A program made the position numbers and the translations under genes. This document shows, one piece after another, positions 44,447 through 53,840 of a stretch of DNA of 64,000 nt. The stretch lies in the NCBI GenBank assembly GCA_958296095.1, contig OY282434.1:2448001-2512000 (forward strand). Direction: 5' to 3'. Source of the stretch: an uncultured Oligoflexales bacterium (lineage in GTDB: Bacteria; Bdellovibrionota_B; Oligoflexia; Oligoflexales; JAPPIL01). Under the pieces are notes generated by a model that did not search any database, was not told the origin of the DNA, and was given only the letters and a program-made list of their open reading frames with translations. Positions within the stretch are counted from its first letter, which is position 1. Every line of letters begins with the position of its first letter.

Positions 44447-45715
44447 GTGCGCGTTTTAATCGTTGGCAGCGGCGGCAGAGAGAGTGCCTTGGCGTGGCAG
44501 TGCAAGCGCTCGCCACTGCTCACGGAACTGTTCGTTGTGCCTGGTAATCTGTCACTGCAAACATTGGCACACAATACCAAGGCACTGCCTGCGTTTGCGC
44601 ACAGCAACGGCATTGACCTCGTTATCTTAGGCCCCGAACAACCTATTGCTGCGGGTCTTGCCGACGCGCTGCAGGCGCAAGGGGTTGCCGTTTTTGCCCC
44701 TTCGCAGGCTTGTGCAAGGCTGGAAGCCTCGAAAAGTTTCGCCAAAAAAATTATGCAGCGGGCCGCCGTGCCCACCGCAGCCTGGCAAGCCGTCAGCGAT
44801 GCGGATACTTGCAGGAGCAAGGCATTGGCACGGCTGCACGACGACGGCGGTGTCGTCTTAAAAGCCGATGGCCTCGCCCGCGGCAAGGGCGTATATGTCT
44901 GTCACAGCACAGACGATGTTGAACATGCAGTGCGGTGCTTGTTTTCTCCGGCTGGCGCGACATCGGCTACCTGTGTGCTGGTCGAAGAACTGTTGGCAGG
45001 ACGAGAGTGTTCGTTTTTTAGTTTTGTCGGTGCCCAGCCAACCACACATGTTGGTTTTGCCGTCGACTACAAACGCTTGCACGTGGGCGATCGCGGCCCC
45101 AACACAGGTGGCATGGGCGGCTACTGCCCCGTGCCGTGGTTGCCAGACGATGCTGCGGCAACGGTAATCAGCACGGTCGTCGAGCCACTGCTGCACACGA
45201 TGGCAGCACAAGGCTTGCATTACCGCGGCTGCCTCTACTGTGGTTTGATGTGGACGACGAGAGGGCCGCGCGTGCTGGAATTCAACGTGCGCTGCGGCGA
45301 TCCTGAAACCCAAGCGATGGTGCTCAGCGACCGCCGTGACTGGCTGGCAATGATGGCGGCGCAAGCAGGTCTTGAGGTAGCTATGCCGCGGCAATCCATT
45401 CCGCCCCGCGCTGCAGTAGCAGTCGTGCTGACTTCACCCCACTATCCCTATAGTGAGGGCCGCACCACCCAGCCGGCCCTGTTGCCACAGGCGCTGTTTG
45501 ATGCCAGCAGTGATGATCTCGCCGTGTTTGGTGCCGCGCTGCAAACAGCAGATGCCCTGCAGCTACGCACGGGAGAAGGACGGGTATTGACCGTTGCCGC
45601 CGCCGCAGATGCATTGCCCGTTGCCAGGGCACGTGTCTACGAAAAAGTTGCCGCCATCAAGGCAGGGTGGCCGGACGCACATTTTCGTAGCGATATTGCC
45701 TTGCAGGTCGATTAG
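44447..45715 (+). CDS. purD: Phosphoribosylamine-glycine ligase (GARS)
   Basis: ATP-grasp enzyme for step two of purine synthesis. The 422-residue chain opens with VLIVGSGGRESALAW, has FAPSQACARLEASKSFAK, the ATP-grasp VLKADGLARGKGV, GPNTGGMGGYCPVPW and the metal-ligand FNVRCGDPETQAM. GTG 44447 gives the canonical N-terminus and has GAGG nine bases upstream; the longer frame from 44387 overlaps the divergent promoter. purE follows after 28 bases. Confidence 0.94.
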   Translation: MRVLIVGSGGRESALAWQCKRSPLLTELFVVPGNLSLQTLAHNTKALPAFAHSNGIDLVILGPEQPIAAGLADALQAQGVAVFAPSQACARLEASKSFAKKIMQRAAVPTAAWQAVSDADTCRSKALARLHDDGGVVLKADGLARGKGVYVCHSTDDVEHAVRCLFSPAGATSATCVLVEELLAGRECSFFSFVGAQPTTHVGFAVDYKRLHVGDRGPNTGGMGGYCPVPWLPDDAAATVISTVVEPLLHTMAAQGLHYRGCLYCGLMWTTRGPRVLEFNVRCGDPETQAMVLSDRRDWLAMMAAQAGLEVAMPRQSIPPRAAVAVVLTSPHYPYSEGRTTQPALLPQALFDASSDDLAVFGAALQTADALQLRTGEGRVLTVAAAADALPVARARVYEKVAAIKAGWPDAHFRSDIALQVD

Positions 45716-45743
45716 AGTATAACGCAGCATAAGGGGTAGATTT

Positions 45744-46244
45744 ATGAAAATTTTAATTTTACTAGGCAGCAAATCTGATTTGAAAGTTGTTGAGTCGGGG
45801 TTGATTATCTTGCGCGACTGGCAGTTAGCGCATACGTTGCGCGTTGCCTCAGCCCACCGCAGTCCGCAGTTGCTGGCCGAGGTGGTCGATGCGTTCACGC
45901 AGCAGGGTGGCGTGGTAATCATCTGTGTGGCCGGCAAAGCCGCGCATCTGGCGGGCACGGTGGCCGCGCGTACGGTGTTGCCTGTCATTGCCGTACCTAT
46001 TGCTAGTGCCGAGACCGCGGGACTTGATGCACTGCTGTCAAGCGTGCAAATGCCCGGCGGTGTGCCTGTAGCGACGATGGGCTTTGGCACCCATGGCTTT
46101 GCCAATGCCTGTCTGTTGGCAGGGCAAATTCTCGCCTTGCAAAACGACAGTCTTAAAACAAAAGTAAGCGCTTATCGTCGCCATTTGCACGACGAAACCG
46201 TGGCCGCGGATAGTCGTTACCGCGTGCAATTCAGCCCCTCTTAA
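45744..46244 (+). CDS. purE: N5-carboxyaminoimidazole ribonucleotide mutase
   Basis: Catalyses the carboxylate migration that yields CAIR in purine synthesis. The 166-residue product has the class I PurE pattern: LLGSKSDLKVVE at the N-terminus, VASAHRSPQ (catalytic His), AGKAAHLAGTVAART, and MPGGVPVATMGFG with the conserved loop near the C-terminus. The family's usual GGAAHLPG is GKAAHLAG here, a mild variation. It follows purD and overlaps the tsaC-like gene by one base. Confidence 0.92.
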   Translation: MKILILLGSKSDLKVVESGLIILRDWQLAHTLRVASAHRSPQLLAEVVDAFTQQGGVVIICVAGKAAHLAGTVAARTVLPVIAVPIASAETAGLDALLSSVQMPGGVPVATMGFGTHGFANACLLAGQILALQNDSLKTKVSAYRRHLHDETVAADSRYRVQFSPS

Positions 46245-46843
46245 TGACTGCGGCAGCCGCCACCGCTGCCTTTGTGCAGGCTTTTGCGCGGGGCTTGTTG
46301 TGCCTGCATCCGACTGACACGTTGGTGGGCTTGACGGCTAACAGCTACGAGGCTCTTTGTGTTTACAAGCAGCGTCCACAGCACCATGGTTTTGTCCATC
46401 TCGCGGCAGGGTTGGAGTCGGCCTGTCGTTATTGGCAACCACTGCCTAAGGGTTGGCGCCAGCGTTTGCGCCGCATTTGGCCTGCACCTCTGACTGTCGT
46501 GTGGCGGGCCGCGGATAGGGCCTGTCCAGGTGCGCAAGACGACATGTTGGCAATACGGGTGCCGCATTTGCCGCCGTCGCACGCGTGGTTTGCCGCGTGT
46601 TTGCACGAGCTACAGCTCATCCCTAGCACCAGTGTCAATTACCACCGCCAGCCCCCCCTAACCCTGGCCGCGGCGGTGCAGCGCGCCCAAGGCGATGCGC
46701 GACTGCACGTGCCTGCACCGCTGTTGCTGGCGCCAACAACAAGCAAGCCTGGCACCCCATCAACGCTGATAAAATTGCACGCGGATAGCAGTTGGGAATT
46801 GTTGCGACCGGGCCGGTTTTTGTGTCAGTCGCTATGCCGCTGA
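46244..46843 (+). CDS. TsaC/Sua5/YrdC family protein
   Basis: The family makes threonylcarbamoyl-AMP for the t6A modification of tRNA. The 199-residue protein carries GLLCLHPTDTLVGLT in place of the usual YPTDTVYGL, KQRP in place of KxRP, WPAPLTVVWRA and LAIRVP. The STSVN near residue 128 replaces the usual S/T-x-SAN and the following SG is missing, so substrate binding may differ. ATG 46244 shares a base with the purE stop (TAATG). Confidence 0.8.
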   Translation: MTAAAATAAFVQAFARGLLCLHPTDTLVGLTANSYEALCVYKQRPQHHGFVHLAAGLESACRYWQPLPKGWRQRLRRIWPAPLTVVWRAADRACPGAQDDMLAIRVPHLPPSHAWFAACLHELQLIPSTSVNYHRQPPLTLAAAVQRAQGDARLHVPAPLLLAPTTSKPGTPSTLIKLHADSSWELLRPGRFLCQSLCR

Positions 46844-46875
46844 GGAGAAAGGCAGCAAGCCGCCTGAGTCGTTAT

Positions 46876-47811
46876 CTATTGCCGCGGCTTACGCACATCA
46901 AAATTTTTGTCAGAACTTTGCATAATGTAGGTGTCTTTGAATTTGTCGCCGCTTCTAGGATCGTATTTTTGCTGATAACGATACATCTGTTTTTCATCAA
47001 TGACAGTTATCTCAGCACGAGCCTTATTGCGTAAATAACGTGGGGCACTGTGCTTGAGTGCGACTTTGTTGAACTTCGCCCGAGCTTCTTGCAAATCTCT
47101 GAGACCATAGCGATAGACCAGGGCAAGATGAAACATAATCTCATCACTTGCACCAATATCAAGTCCGTCTTCAAAAGCATCAATTGCATCTGCAAATTTA
47201 TTACGTTGATAGCTAGCTATGCCGAGACCAAGATAGGCAGCTTGGCAATCATCACAACGCTCAATGACGGTCCTGAAGGTTTCCTGTGCAAAAAAAGAAT
47301 TTTTAGTGCGCAAATATAAAAACCCAAGATTCAAGCCGCTCGCAACTTCTTTGCTTGAGCGGTAAAAAGCCCGCTTGAAAATTGCCGTTGCCTTGGCAAA
47401 ATCTCGTGCATCACGGGCATTGTAGAGGGTGCAAAGACCGAGAATGTTTTGGGCGGCAGAATTTGCTGCATTAAGTCGCAACACTTTATGTGCGTAGAAG
47501 CGAGCACTGCTATATTTTTTTTCCATAAACAGTGCACTGGCAAGTAAAGTCAGCAATTTTTCATTGCCTGGCTTTGCTGCTAATCTGCCTTTTAAGCTGC
47601 GGCTCGCGATTTGCCAACGTCCTCTGGTAAGAATATCGTTGATAGGGTCATCATCAGCTTCATAACTAAAATCAAGCCAAGCACTGCTGCCCCTGTTAGC
47701 ATAGGCAGTCGCACTACTGCCAGCCTTAATAACGCGGTAATCGTCTGTTTGAAAAAGAGTGGCGCAGCTGATTGAGATAGGTGCAATGGCCAGCAAATAA
47801 AAAAACTTCAT
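46876..47811 (-). CDS. TPR lipoprotein
   Basis: The 311-residue protein begins with a lipoprotein signal (lipobox ISISC). From about residue 65 to 270 it shows tetratricopeptide-like helix pairs (LLTLLASALFMEKKYSSARF, VASGLNLGFLYLRTKNSFFA, CQAAYLGLGIASYQRNKFAD). It ends in a charged tail. It is the second gene after the 987-residue TPR protein with nine bases between them, so they likely form one envelope complex. Confidence 0.8.
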   Translation of the reverse strand: MKFFYLLAIAPISISCATLFQTDDYRVIKAGSSATAYANRGSSAWLDFSYEADDDPINDILTRGRWQIASRSLKGRLAAKPGNEKLLTLLASALFMEKKYSSARFYAHKVLRLNAANSAAQNILGLCTLYNARDARDFAKATAIFKRAFYRSSKEVASGLNLGFLYLRTKNSFFAQETFRTVIERCDDCQAAYLGLGIASYQRNKFADAIDAFEDGLDIGASDEIMFHLALVYRYGLRDLQEARAKFNKVALKHSAPRYLRNKARAEITVIDEKQMYRYQQKYDPRSGDKFKDTYIMQSSDKNFDVRKPRQ

Positions 47812-47820
47812 GCTCTCGCC

Positions 47821-50784
47821 TCACTTAGAAAATTGAAAATAGTTGGAGCTTTCTATGTTTTGAAAATCAAGTGCATTTTTAGCCAGCCAGGTCACTTGAT
47901 CGGCGATCATCGGGGTAGCCTTGCCTGAACGCGCCATCCGCATTGACGTGTCGTGCGCATGCCGAATGGTGTTTTTGATTGCCGTCAGCATCTTGCTTTT
48001 TTTACGCATAAACGGATCAACAACATGGCCTGACATGGTGTCAGCGATGGTGATCTTCTCTATATTAATGAGATACTGTTCGCCAAAACGTGCCAACCGA
48101 TACAGTGCATTGACACAGATATTGCCGCGATTGAGCTTGCATACTCGCTGATATGCAGTCTTGCCCGCGTTGAAAGCTGCATATTTCTGCTGCAAATAAC
48201 CATCAATATTCTGGGAGCGCAAGACTTCGTATTCGTCTACTTCTGGGATAACTATGCGGCGAGCCTTGACCAGGGCAATCAAGGCTAAGGCATCGTCGAA
48301 AAAACGTTTACGACCAGCAAGATTGCGTTCCCGGGTGATTTGTTTTTCCAGCGTCAACAGTTGTTGGTAATCTTGCGAGGTAATTTTATCTAGTTTTCTT
48401 TTGCCAATCGTCAAAGTTACCTTATAGTAATATATTCGGCCTAAGTCATCGTCAGTAGCAATCTTTGCCGCGATAACGTCGTTGATTTTTGTGGTAGCAT
48501 TTCTGATACTGCCGTGGCGGAATTCTAACTCAATGGCTTGCATCGCCACCTTGGTACGATGTGCCGCACTCAATTGCGATGACTTTTGTAGTAGCGACAA
48601 CTCACTGATTGCCGCGTAAAAGTTGCCTTGTGCCTGGTAGAGATCAATAAGTTTTTTCCTGATGCTAGGCTCAGACTTATCGTTGGGATAAGCTTGCAAG
48701 AAACGGTTGTAGAAGTAGACCGCATGCTTCTCTTCAGCCATGCTGCCTGCATAGTGTCCTCCTTGCAACAGGGCTTGGCGTATGTGCTTAGCTTGAGGAT
48801 AATTCACCACATAATCGGTCAGGGTGGCAAAAAATTTCTTGTACTGCTCGGTTCTCTTATACAGACGGGTCAATTGCCAGGTAACAAAATCAAGGCGTGG
48901 CACATCTTTAAAAGTTTTGTATTCAGCAAACTTGGCAATGGCAATTTTGTTCTGTCGCTTCTGTTGGGCAACAATACCTTGCTGCAACAAGGCGATGGCC
49001 AATTTGCTCCGCACATCACCACGCTTGAGGGGCACGTCAACTTTTCTTTCTAATAAGAGCCGAGAAATTCTTTCCAATGATTTCCAGCGTTGCTCAACTT
49101 CATACCAATCAAGAAGATGGGCCGCCGCTTGTTTTGCATAAGCATGGTTGCTATTAGCTACAATGGCTTTATCCCACAACACGGCCGCGGTATTGCTCTT
49201 GTGTGCAGCAATCAACAACAGGCCGAGATGCGCTTTGCTGTCCCAGTTAACCTTAGGTTGCAGCGTGTCAAATTTGCGGTACATGCTACGTAGTTTACGG
49301 TAATCATTGATATGCTTGGCAGGAATCGCTAACCGCGCTGCGAAGCGTGGCTTGGTGCTGTACTTGAGATAGGTGCTTTGCGCGGTGATGGCTCGCTGTA
49401 GATATTTTTCTTTTTGTGGCGTGTTTCTGACTAGCACCATCCAGGTATCTGCACTGCGATTGTGGGCATTCATCTTGGTGTAAGTAGCAGCAACTTTTTC
49501 GTAGACAGGCACTTGCTGATCGGGATGGCTAACCACTAAACGCTGAGCAATGGCGAGTGCTTGCTGTTTGCGTTGCAGGCGGTAGTTTGCTGTCTGGGCT
49601 TTGTCGAGTTCTCGCATAACGAACTCAACCTGTAGCTTCTTGAGATAATCGGGTGACATCCCGCCGAGTGGTGCTGGCTCGCCTTTTTTCTTGGCAGCAA
49701 GATAGTCCTGTTGCAAGCGACTTAGCGCATCGTCAAAGTGTGTGCTGTTGCGAGCTTCGACGCTCCGCAGCTTGGCCAGCAGCAGATACTGCTGATAAAG
49801 TTTTTGGCTATATTCCTTGACCTGCGCATCTTTGGCGAGCTTGTAGTAGGCTGCCATCGCCCGCTTGCTGTGACCTTGATACCAGTCACTGATGGCGGCG
49901 CGTTCAATCAAGGCTCTGGTTGCCCTGAGCTTGCGAAAATTTTGCAGTTTGAGGGGTGGTGTGTTCCAATCCTGCTTACTGCCACTCGCGTTACGCCACA
50001 ACTTAACACTGAAAACTAGCAGCTCATGCTGGTGTTTACGGGGCAGGGCGGTAGCTTTGGTGGTGGCCTGGTAAAGCGCGGCGTTAACTTGCTTGTGCGA
50101 GGACGCGGCCATCGCTTCGCCCAGATAAGCGACGATCGCAACATTACGATCGCGAGAACGTTGATAGGGCCGCAGCTTGGCCAGCTGTATGGGCGAATGG
50201 TGCAAGACGATCAACAGTCGTGCCTTACGACGAACTTTTTTGTGCAACAAGTGGTAATGGCTCTGTGCAAGTTCTTGGACGATGGCACGTTTGGTATCTA
50301 CCGCGTTGGCTAGAAAGTAGCGGGCGACATGCTTGTGATAGAGAAGGTGAGCGACAGATTTCTTACTCTTGGCAAGTGGTAACAGCTTGTTGGCGATGGT
50401 GACGATGTTTTTGCGCGTCGCCTGCAAGCGCTGGTGCAACTTCCGTCGTTGCCGTTTGCTTTTTCCCTTGACATGCAAGGCGCGCACGTCGTGATTCTGC
50501 AACTTGACATAAGCTGTGAACAATTCCGCCTGCAGCATCTTCGCGTCGTTTTTTGCTGCACCACGCAAATTTTTCTTTAACTTTCTGATCGCTTTGAGAT
50601 GTTTCTTCGCCCGTGCCTGGCGTTGCTGCGGGGAGATATTTTCCAGCAGTGCCATCTCCAACAGTGGAATGTCGGCTATCCTGTCACTGGCCAGCGGCAA
50701 AACAGGTGTAATTTTCTTAGGCTGGGCCGACCAGTTGAAGCTGGATAGTAAGCAAGCAGTCACAATCAGATGCAAAAATTTCAA
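47821..50784 (-). CDS. Very large secreted TPR-like protein
   Basis: The 987-residue protein has a signal peptide (KFLHLIVTACLLSSFNWSAQ) and almost wholly alpha-helical sequence rich in Lys, Gln and Ala. Tetratricopeptide-like repeats occur especially between about residues 400 and 760, including HPDQQVPVYEKVAATYTKMN and DKSEPSIRKKLIDLYQAQGN. Such pairs of a secreted TPR protein and a TPR lipoprotein occur in gliding-motility (Glt) clusters of Myxococcus and Bdellovibrio relatives; a tie with the MglA-like GTPase at 12.5 kb is speculative. The start is TTG 50784. Confidence 0.75.
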   Translation of the reverse strand: MKFLHLIVTACLLSSFNWSAQPKKITPVLPLASDRIADIPLLEMALLENISPQQRQARAKKHLKAIRKLKKNLRGAAKNDAKMLQAELFTAYVKLQNHDVRALHVKGKSKRQRRKLHQRLQATRKNIVTIANKLLPLAKSKKSVAHLLYHKHVARYFLANAVDTKRAIVQELAQSHYHLLHKKVRRKARLLIVLHHSPIQLAKLRPYQRSRDRNVAIVAYLGEAMAASSHKQVNAALYQATTKATALPRKHQHELLVFSVKLWRNASGSKQDWNTPPLKLQNFRKLRATRALIERAAISDWYQGHSKRAMAAYYKLAKDAQVKEYSQKLYQQYLLLAKLRSVEARNSTHFDDALSRLQQDYLAAKKKGEPAPLGGMSPDYLKKLQVEFVMRELDKAQTANYRLQRKQQALAIAQRLVVSHPDQQVPVYEKVAATYTKMNAHNRSADTWMVLVRNTPQKEKYLQRAITAQSTYLKYSTKPRFAARLAIPAKHINDYRKLRSMYRKFDTLQPKVNWDSKAHLGLLLIAAHKSNTAAVLWDKAIVANSNHAYAKQAAAHLLDWYEVEQRWKSLERISRLLLERKVDVPLKRGDVRSKLAIALLQQGIVAQQKRQNKIAIAKFAEYKTFKDVPRLDFVTWQLTRLYKRTEQYKKFFATLTDYVVNYPQAKHIRQALLQGGHYAGSMAEEKHAVYFYNRFLQAYPNDKSEPSIRKKLIDLYQAQGNFYAAISELSLLQKSSQLSAAHRTKVAMQAIELEFRHGSIRNATTKINDVIAAKIATDDDLGRIYYYKVTLTIGKRKLDKITSQDYQQLLTLEKQITRERNLAGRKRFFDDALALIALVKARRIVIPEVDEYEVLRSQNIDGYLQQKYAAFNAGKTAYQRVCKLNRGNICVNALYRLARFGEQYLINIEKITIADTMSGHVVDPFMRKKSKMLTAIKNTIRHAHDTSMRMARSGKATPMIADQVTWLAKNALDFQNIESSNYFQFSK

Positions 50785-51286
50785 TTCCCTGTCCCCCTCG
50801 TTGCCAAGCTGCGAAAGTTTTTCGCAGAGCAGTATAGTGCCACTAGCGCGCCCCAGCTGAAGTCATCGCCACAACCAAGGCAAGAGCCGCTCGTGCACGC
50901 AGTAGTGTCTATTTTTTGACGTTCCATTACTTCAATCTCAGTGCACCTCCCTTATCGGCGGATGTCTAGTGAAGGTTGAGTGTGTCGCGCGCTGCTTAGC
51001 CTAGGTTGAGCTTGCCGCTGGGCACAAGATGCTCCACGAGCTAGCGTTAGCGCGGCTAATAACATGATGTTACTGCTGTTTTTGTGAGTTGCGCACCTGT
51101 ATGGCGAATTTAGCTGGTAAATATTCTGCCGCGCGACATAACGTGCTGGCGCAGCGAGGGGGAGGCTCACTATAACTGCCTGCAAGCATCGACAAAGAAC
51201 GACAAGAACGGTTATACAGCGATGTTGCCAGCGTCGCGAGGTGGCAGTAGAGTGCTGGCAAAAGTTAGCTCAGGGTATGGGGGTAG
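50785..51286. other. Intergenic region with a 5' hairpin and possible promoter
   Basis: About 500 bases without a supported gene. CTGCGAAA (50809-50816) and TTTCGCAG (50820-50827) form an 8-bp hairpin 25 bases before the large TPR gene. On the minus strand a TATACT box (50831-50836) would start transcription at the hairpin, which could protect the mRNA 5' end. The rest, including the stretch before rsmD, shows nothing recognisable. Confidence 0.5.
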
Positions 51287-51289
51287 GTG

Positions 51290-51841
51290 ATGATCAGCAA
51301 AGTGGCAGTAGGGTGCTTGCGGCTCAAGTGTGCTGCGGGGGTGCGCCCGACCAAGAGCATCGTGCGGCAGGCTATGGCCGACATGCTCCGGCCCTGGCTG
51401 TCAGGTCACCTATGTATCGACCTCTTCGCTGGCAGCGGCGCAGTCGGCATTACGGCACTGTGCGAGGGTGCGGCAGGCTGCCTCTTCGTTGAGCGAGAGC
51501 GGCTGGCGTTGCGCGTTTTGCGTCATAACCTCTTTATGTTACAAAAAAATAAGCTGTTAAGCGCTAAGCTCCCGCTAAAAGTTGTGCCTCAACCAGTAGA
51601 GATTTTTTTGCGGCGTTACACCACTACGGAGGAGGTTTTTGTTTGGGCTGATCCTCCGTGGAGCGCAACCAAGTGGCGCCAGCTTTTGCCCGCCCGCCTG
51701 CAAGTCGGTGGCGGCAGCTACCTGGCCATTGAATCGCAATTACAGCCCACCCGCAGTGCACCATTGGCATGTCCTGGTTGGGTGGTGCAAAAACGCAGAC
51801 ACTATGGTAACACCGCCCTGGAGCTGTTGCGCAAGGAGTGA
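51290..51841 (+). CDS. rsmD: 16S rRNA (guanine966-N2)-methyltransferase
   Basis: Methylates G966 of 16S rRNA. The 183-residue product has GVRPTKSIVRQAMADML, the SAM site DLFAGSGAVGITAL and the catalytic DPPW (usually DPPY). The N-terminus is slightly unusual but aligns with the family's GRKL-type start region. ATG 51290 (GTG 51287 also possible) follows GGGGG. coaD starts five bases after its stop, the common rsmD-coaD pair. Confidence 0.88.
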   Translation: MISKVAVGCLRLKCAAGVRPTKSIVRQAMADMLRPWLSGHLCIDLFAGSGAVGITALCEGAAGCLFVERERLALRVLRHNLFMLQKNKLLSAKLPLKVVPQPVEIFLRRYTTTEEVFVWADPPWSATKWRQLLPARLQVGGGSYLAIESQLQPTRSAPLACPGWVVQKRRHYGNTALELLRKE

Positions 51842-51845
51842 GGCC

Positions 51846-52328
51846 ATGCAAGACAAAGTCTTATGCCCTGGCACGTTTGACCCCGTAACCTACGGGCATC
51901 TCAGCGTTATCGCCAAAGCCGCGGCGGTCTTCAAACACGTGGTTGTCGGCATCAGCACCAGTCGGCCAGGCACTCTCCTAGCCGCGCCAACTCGCCTCCA
52001 ACTCGTGCAAGAGAGCTGTCGCACCTGGCCGCACGTGCAGTGCGTACTCTACGACGGCTTGACCGCCACCTATGCCAAACAGATTGAAGCCAAGGTTATC
52101 CTGCGCGGCATCCGCTCACTGCTCGATTTTGCCCCCGAACAGGCCATGGTCACCGTCAACCAACATTTCGCCCCCCAGGTCAGCACCATGTTCATAATCG
52201 CCGACAACCACCTTTGCCATATCTCCTCAACACTGGTGAAAGAAATTCACGCCGCAGGTGGTAGCCTCGAGGGCATAGTGCCACCATGTGTTGCCGCATG
52301 CTTGGACAAAACCTCGCCAGGAGCATGA
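51846..52328 (+). CDS. coaD: Phosphopantetheine adenylyltransferase
   Basis: Penultimate step of coenzyme A synthesis. The 160-residue protein has CPGTFDPVTYGHLSVI with the TxGH-type nucleotide motif, RGIRSLLDF and ISSTLVKEIHAAGG (usual ISSSxVRE). AAGGAG lies seven bases before ATG 51846. It follows rsmD closely and is followed by the menG/ubiE gene, as one operon. Confidence 0.94.
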   Translation: MQDKVLCPGTFDPVTYGHLSVIAKAAAVFKHVVVGISTSRPGTLLAAPTRLQLVQESCRTWPHVQCVLYDGLTATYAKQIEAKVILRGIRSLLDFAPEQAMVTVNQHFAPQVSTMFIIADNHLCHISSTLVKEIHAAGGSLEGIVPPCVAACLDKTSPGA

Positions 52329-52331
52329 CCG

Positions 52332-53027
52332 TTGCCTACCTCGCCCCCAGACGAACAGAAAATTGCCGCAATGTTTAACACCATCGCCCCCCGTTACGAT
52401 TTTCTTAACCACCTGTTGAGTCTAAGGCAAGATTATCGCTGGCGGAGCAAACTCGCTGCCCGTATCCCCGACCGCCCTAACCTGAAACTACTCGACGTGG
52501 CCACGGGCACTGGCGATGTCATCGCCGCCTGTAGGCAAAACAAAAAAAATCCTCCCCACTGCACAGGCATCGACATTGCCGCCAATATGCTGAGTCGAGC
52601 CCGCAGCAAACTCGACCCCAGCGTCAATTTACAGCAGATGTCGGCTACGTCACTGTCTTTCACCGACAGCTCCTTTGATGCGGTCACCATCGCGTTTGGA
52701 TTGCGCAACGTCAGTGATCAGCAGCGTGCCCTGCAAGAATTTCACCGCGTCTTGAAGAAAGACGGACAACTGCTGGTCTTGGAATTTTTCCCCCTCGAAG
52801 GCGGCCTCTTTGCACCCTTCTTCAATTTTTATTCGCGCCAGCTATTGCCTCGTATTGCCTCTCTGTTCAGCGACAAAACAGCTTACCAATACCTGCCCGA
52901 CAGCGTGGCTAATTTTTCCCGCGCCCCAGAACTCGTGCAGCTTGCCAACGACTGTGGCTTAGGCAGCGGCCACCACGAGTTTTTTCTACATGGTGCAGTT
53001 GGCCTGCTACAATTTTACCGACTCTGA
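52332..53027 (+). CDS. ubiE: Demethylmenaquinone/ubiquinone C-methyltransferase
   Basis: SAM-dependent methyltransferase of quinone synthesis. The 231-residue chain has the UbiE/MenG signature: FNTIAPRYDFLNHLLSL, the SAM motif LLDVATGTGDV, and AFGLRNVSDQQRALQEFHRV (usual FGLRNVTD), then LEFFPLEGGLFAPFFNFY. TTG 52332 has AGGAG eight bases upstream. Menaquinone or ubiquinone specificity cannot be told from sequence alone. It is last in the rsmD-coaD-ubiE run. Confidence 0.92.
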   Translation: MPTSPPDEQKIAAMFNTIAPRYDFLNHLLSLRQDYRWRSKLAARIPDRPNLKLLDVATGTGDVIAACRQNKKNPPHCTGIDIAANMLSRARSKLDPSVNLQQMSATSLSFTDSSFDAVTIAFGLRNVSDQQRALQEFHRVLKKDGQLLVLEFFPLEGGLFAPFFNFYSRQLLPRIASLFSDKTAYQYLPDSVANFSRAPELVQLANDCGLGSGHHEFFLHGAVGLLQFYRL

Positions 53028-53039
53028 CCGCCACTGAGT

Positions 53040-53795
53040 GCCCGCTGAATCGCGTTGCCACTTAGGTATGGCGAATATCGGGTTTTTTTTCAGGGGATCA
53101 CTACACTCAAGTTCTTGCTCGGCAAGGTGCGAGTGGAGCTAGGCAATGTTTAGCACAAATCTCCGTTATCTTGGCACGGAGCAGACCTACCGAGAAACTC
53201 TCCCCTGAAGTAGGTGTGGCACATGCCTTATGCAAAAGCATAATCTGAATGCAATATCGAGAGGCCTGAGTGCAAGGAGCGAGCTAGGAAGCGAGCGATA
53301 CAAAAAGCCGCAGCGCAGCGAACGGCCTCGCCTCGCCGTTCATGAAGCTCTCGGTGGGCAAGAGGTGTGGGCAACAGCCGAGAGACTTGGGGGCAAAGAC
53401 CTTCCTTAGCCCGTATCTCCGTTATCTTGGCAGAGCGCAGACCTGCCGAGAAACTCTCCCCTGAAGTAGGTGTGGCACATGCCTTATGCAAAAGCATAAT
53501 CTGAATGCAATATCGAGAGGCCTGAGTGCAAGGAGCGAGCTAGGAAGCGAGCGATACAAAAAGCCGCAGCGCAGCGAACGGCCTCGCCCCGCCATTCATA
53601 AAGCTCTCGGTAGGCAAGCCTGAACGCAATAGCCGAGAAGTCTGATGGCAAGCTTGAACGCAATACAGGGAGATCAGAGCGCAAGCAGCGAGCGGGGAGC
53701 TAGCAAGCGGCAAAAAGCCGCGTAGCGAGCGTTACAAAAAAGCCGCGCAGCGCAGCGCAGCGCAGCGCAGCGCGCGGCTCAAGATTTTAAGCTAA
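53040..53795 (-). repeat. Composite dispersed repeat cluster 4 with 256-bp tandem duplication
   Basis: It contains no supported gene. Two direct copies of a 256-base unit follow each other (for example truncated core starts at 53186 and 53442, GAGCTAGG at 53281 and 53537). The cores are deletion forms: they keep the outer arm, the loop and the hairpin region, then jump to a GAATGCAATATCGAGAG module. The right end is a CGCAGCGCAG tandem. Confidence 0.87.
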
Positions 53796-53840
53796 GGGTG
53801 AAGACGATCCCTGCCGATGAGCGGGGGAGAAGGGAGTCTC

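Noticed and set aside
50952-51261. Minus-strand ORFs in the gap before rsmD
   Set aside because: Low-complexity translations with no ribosome-binding site or family resemblance.
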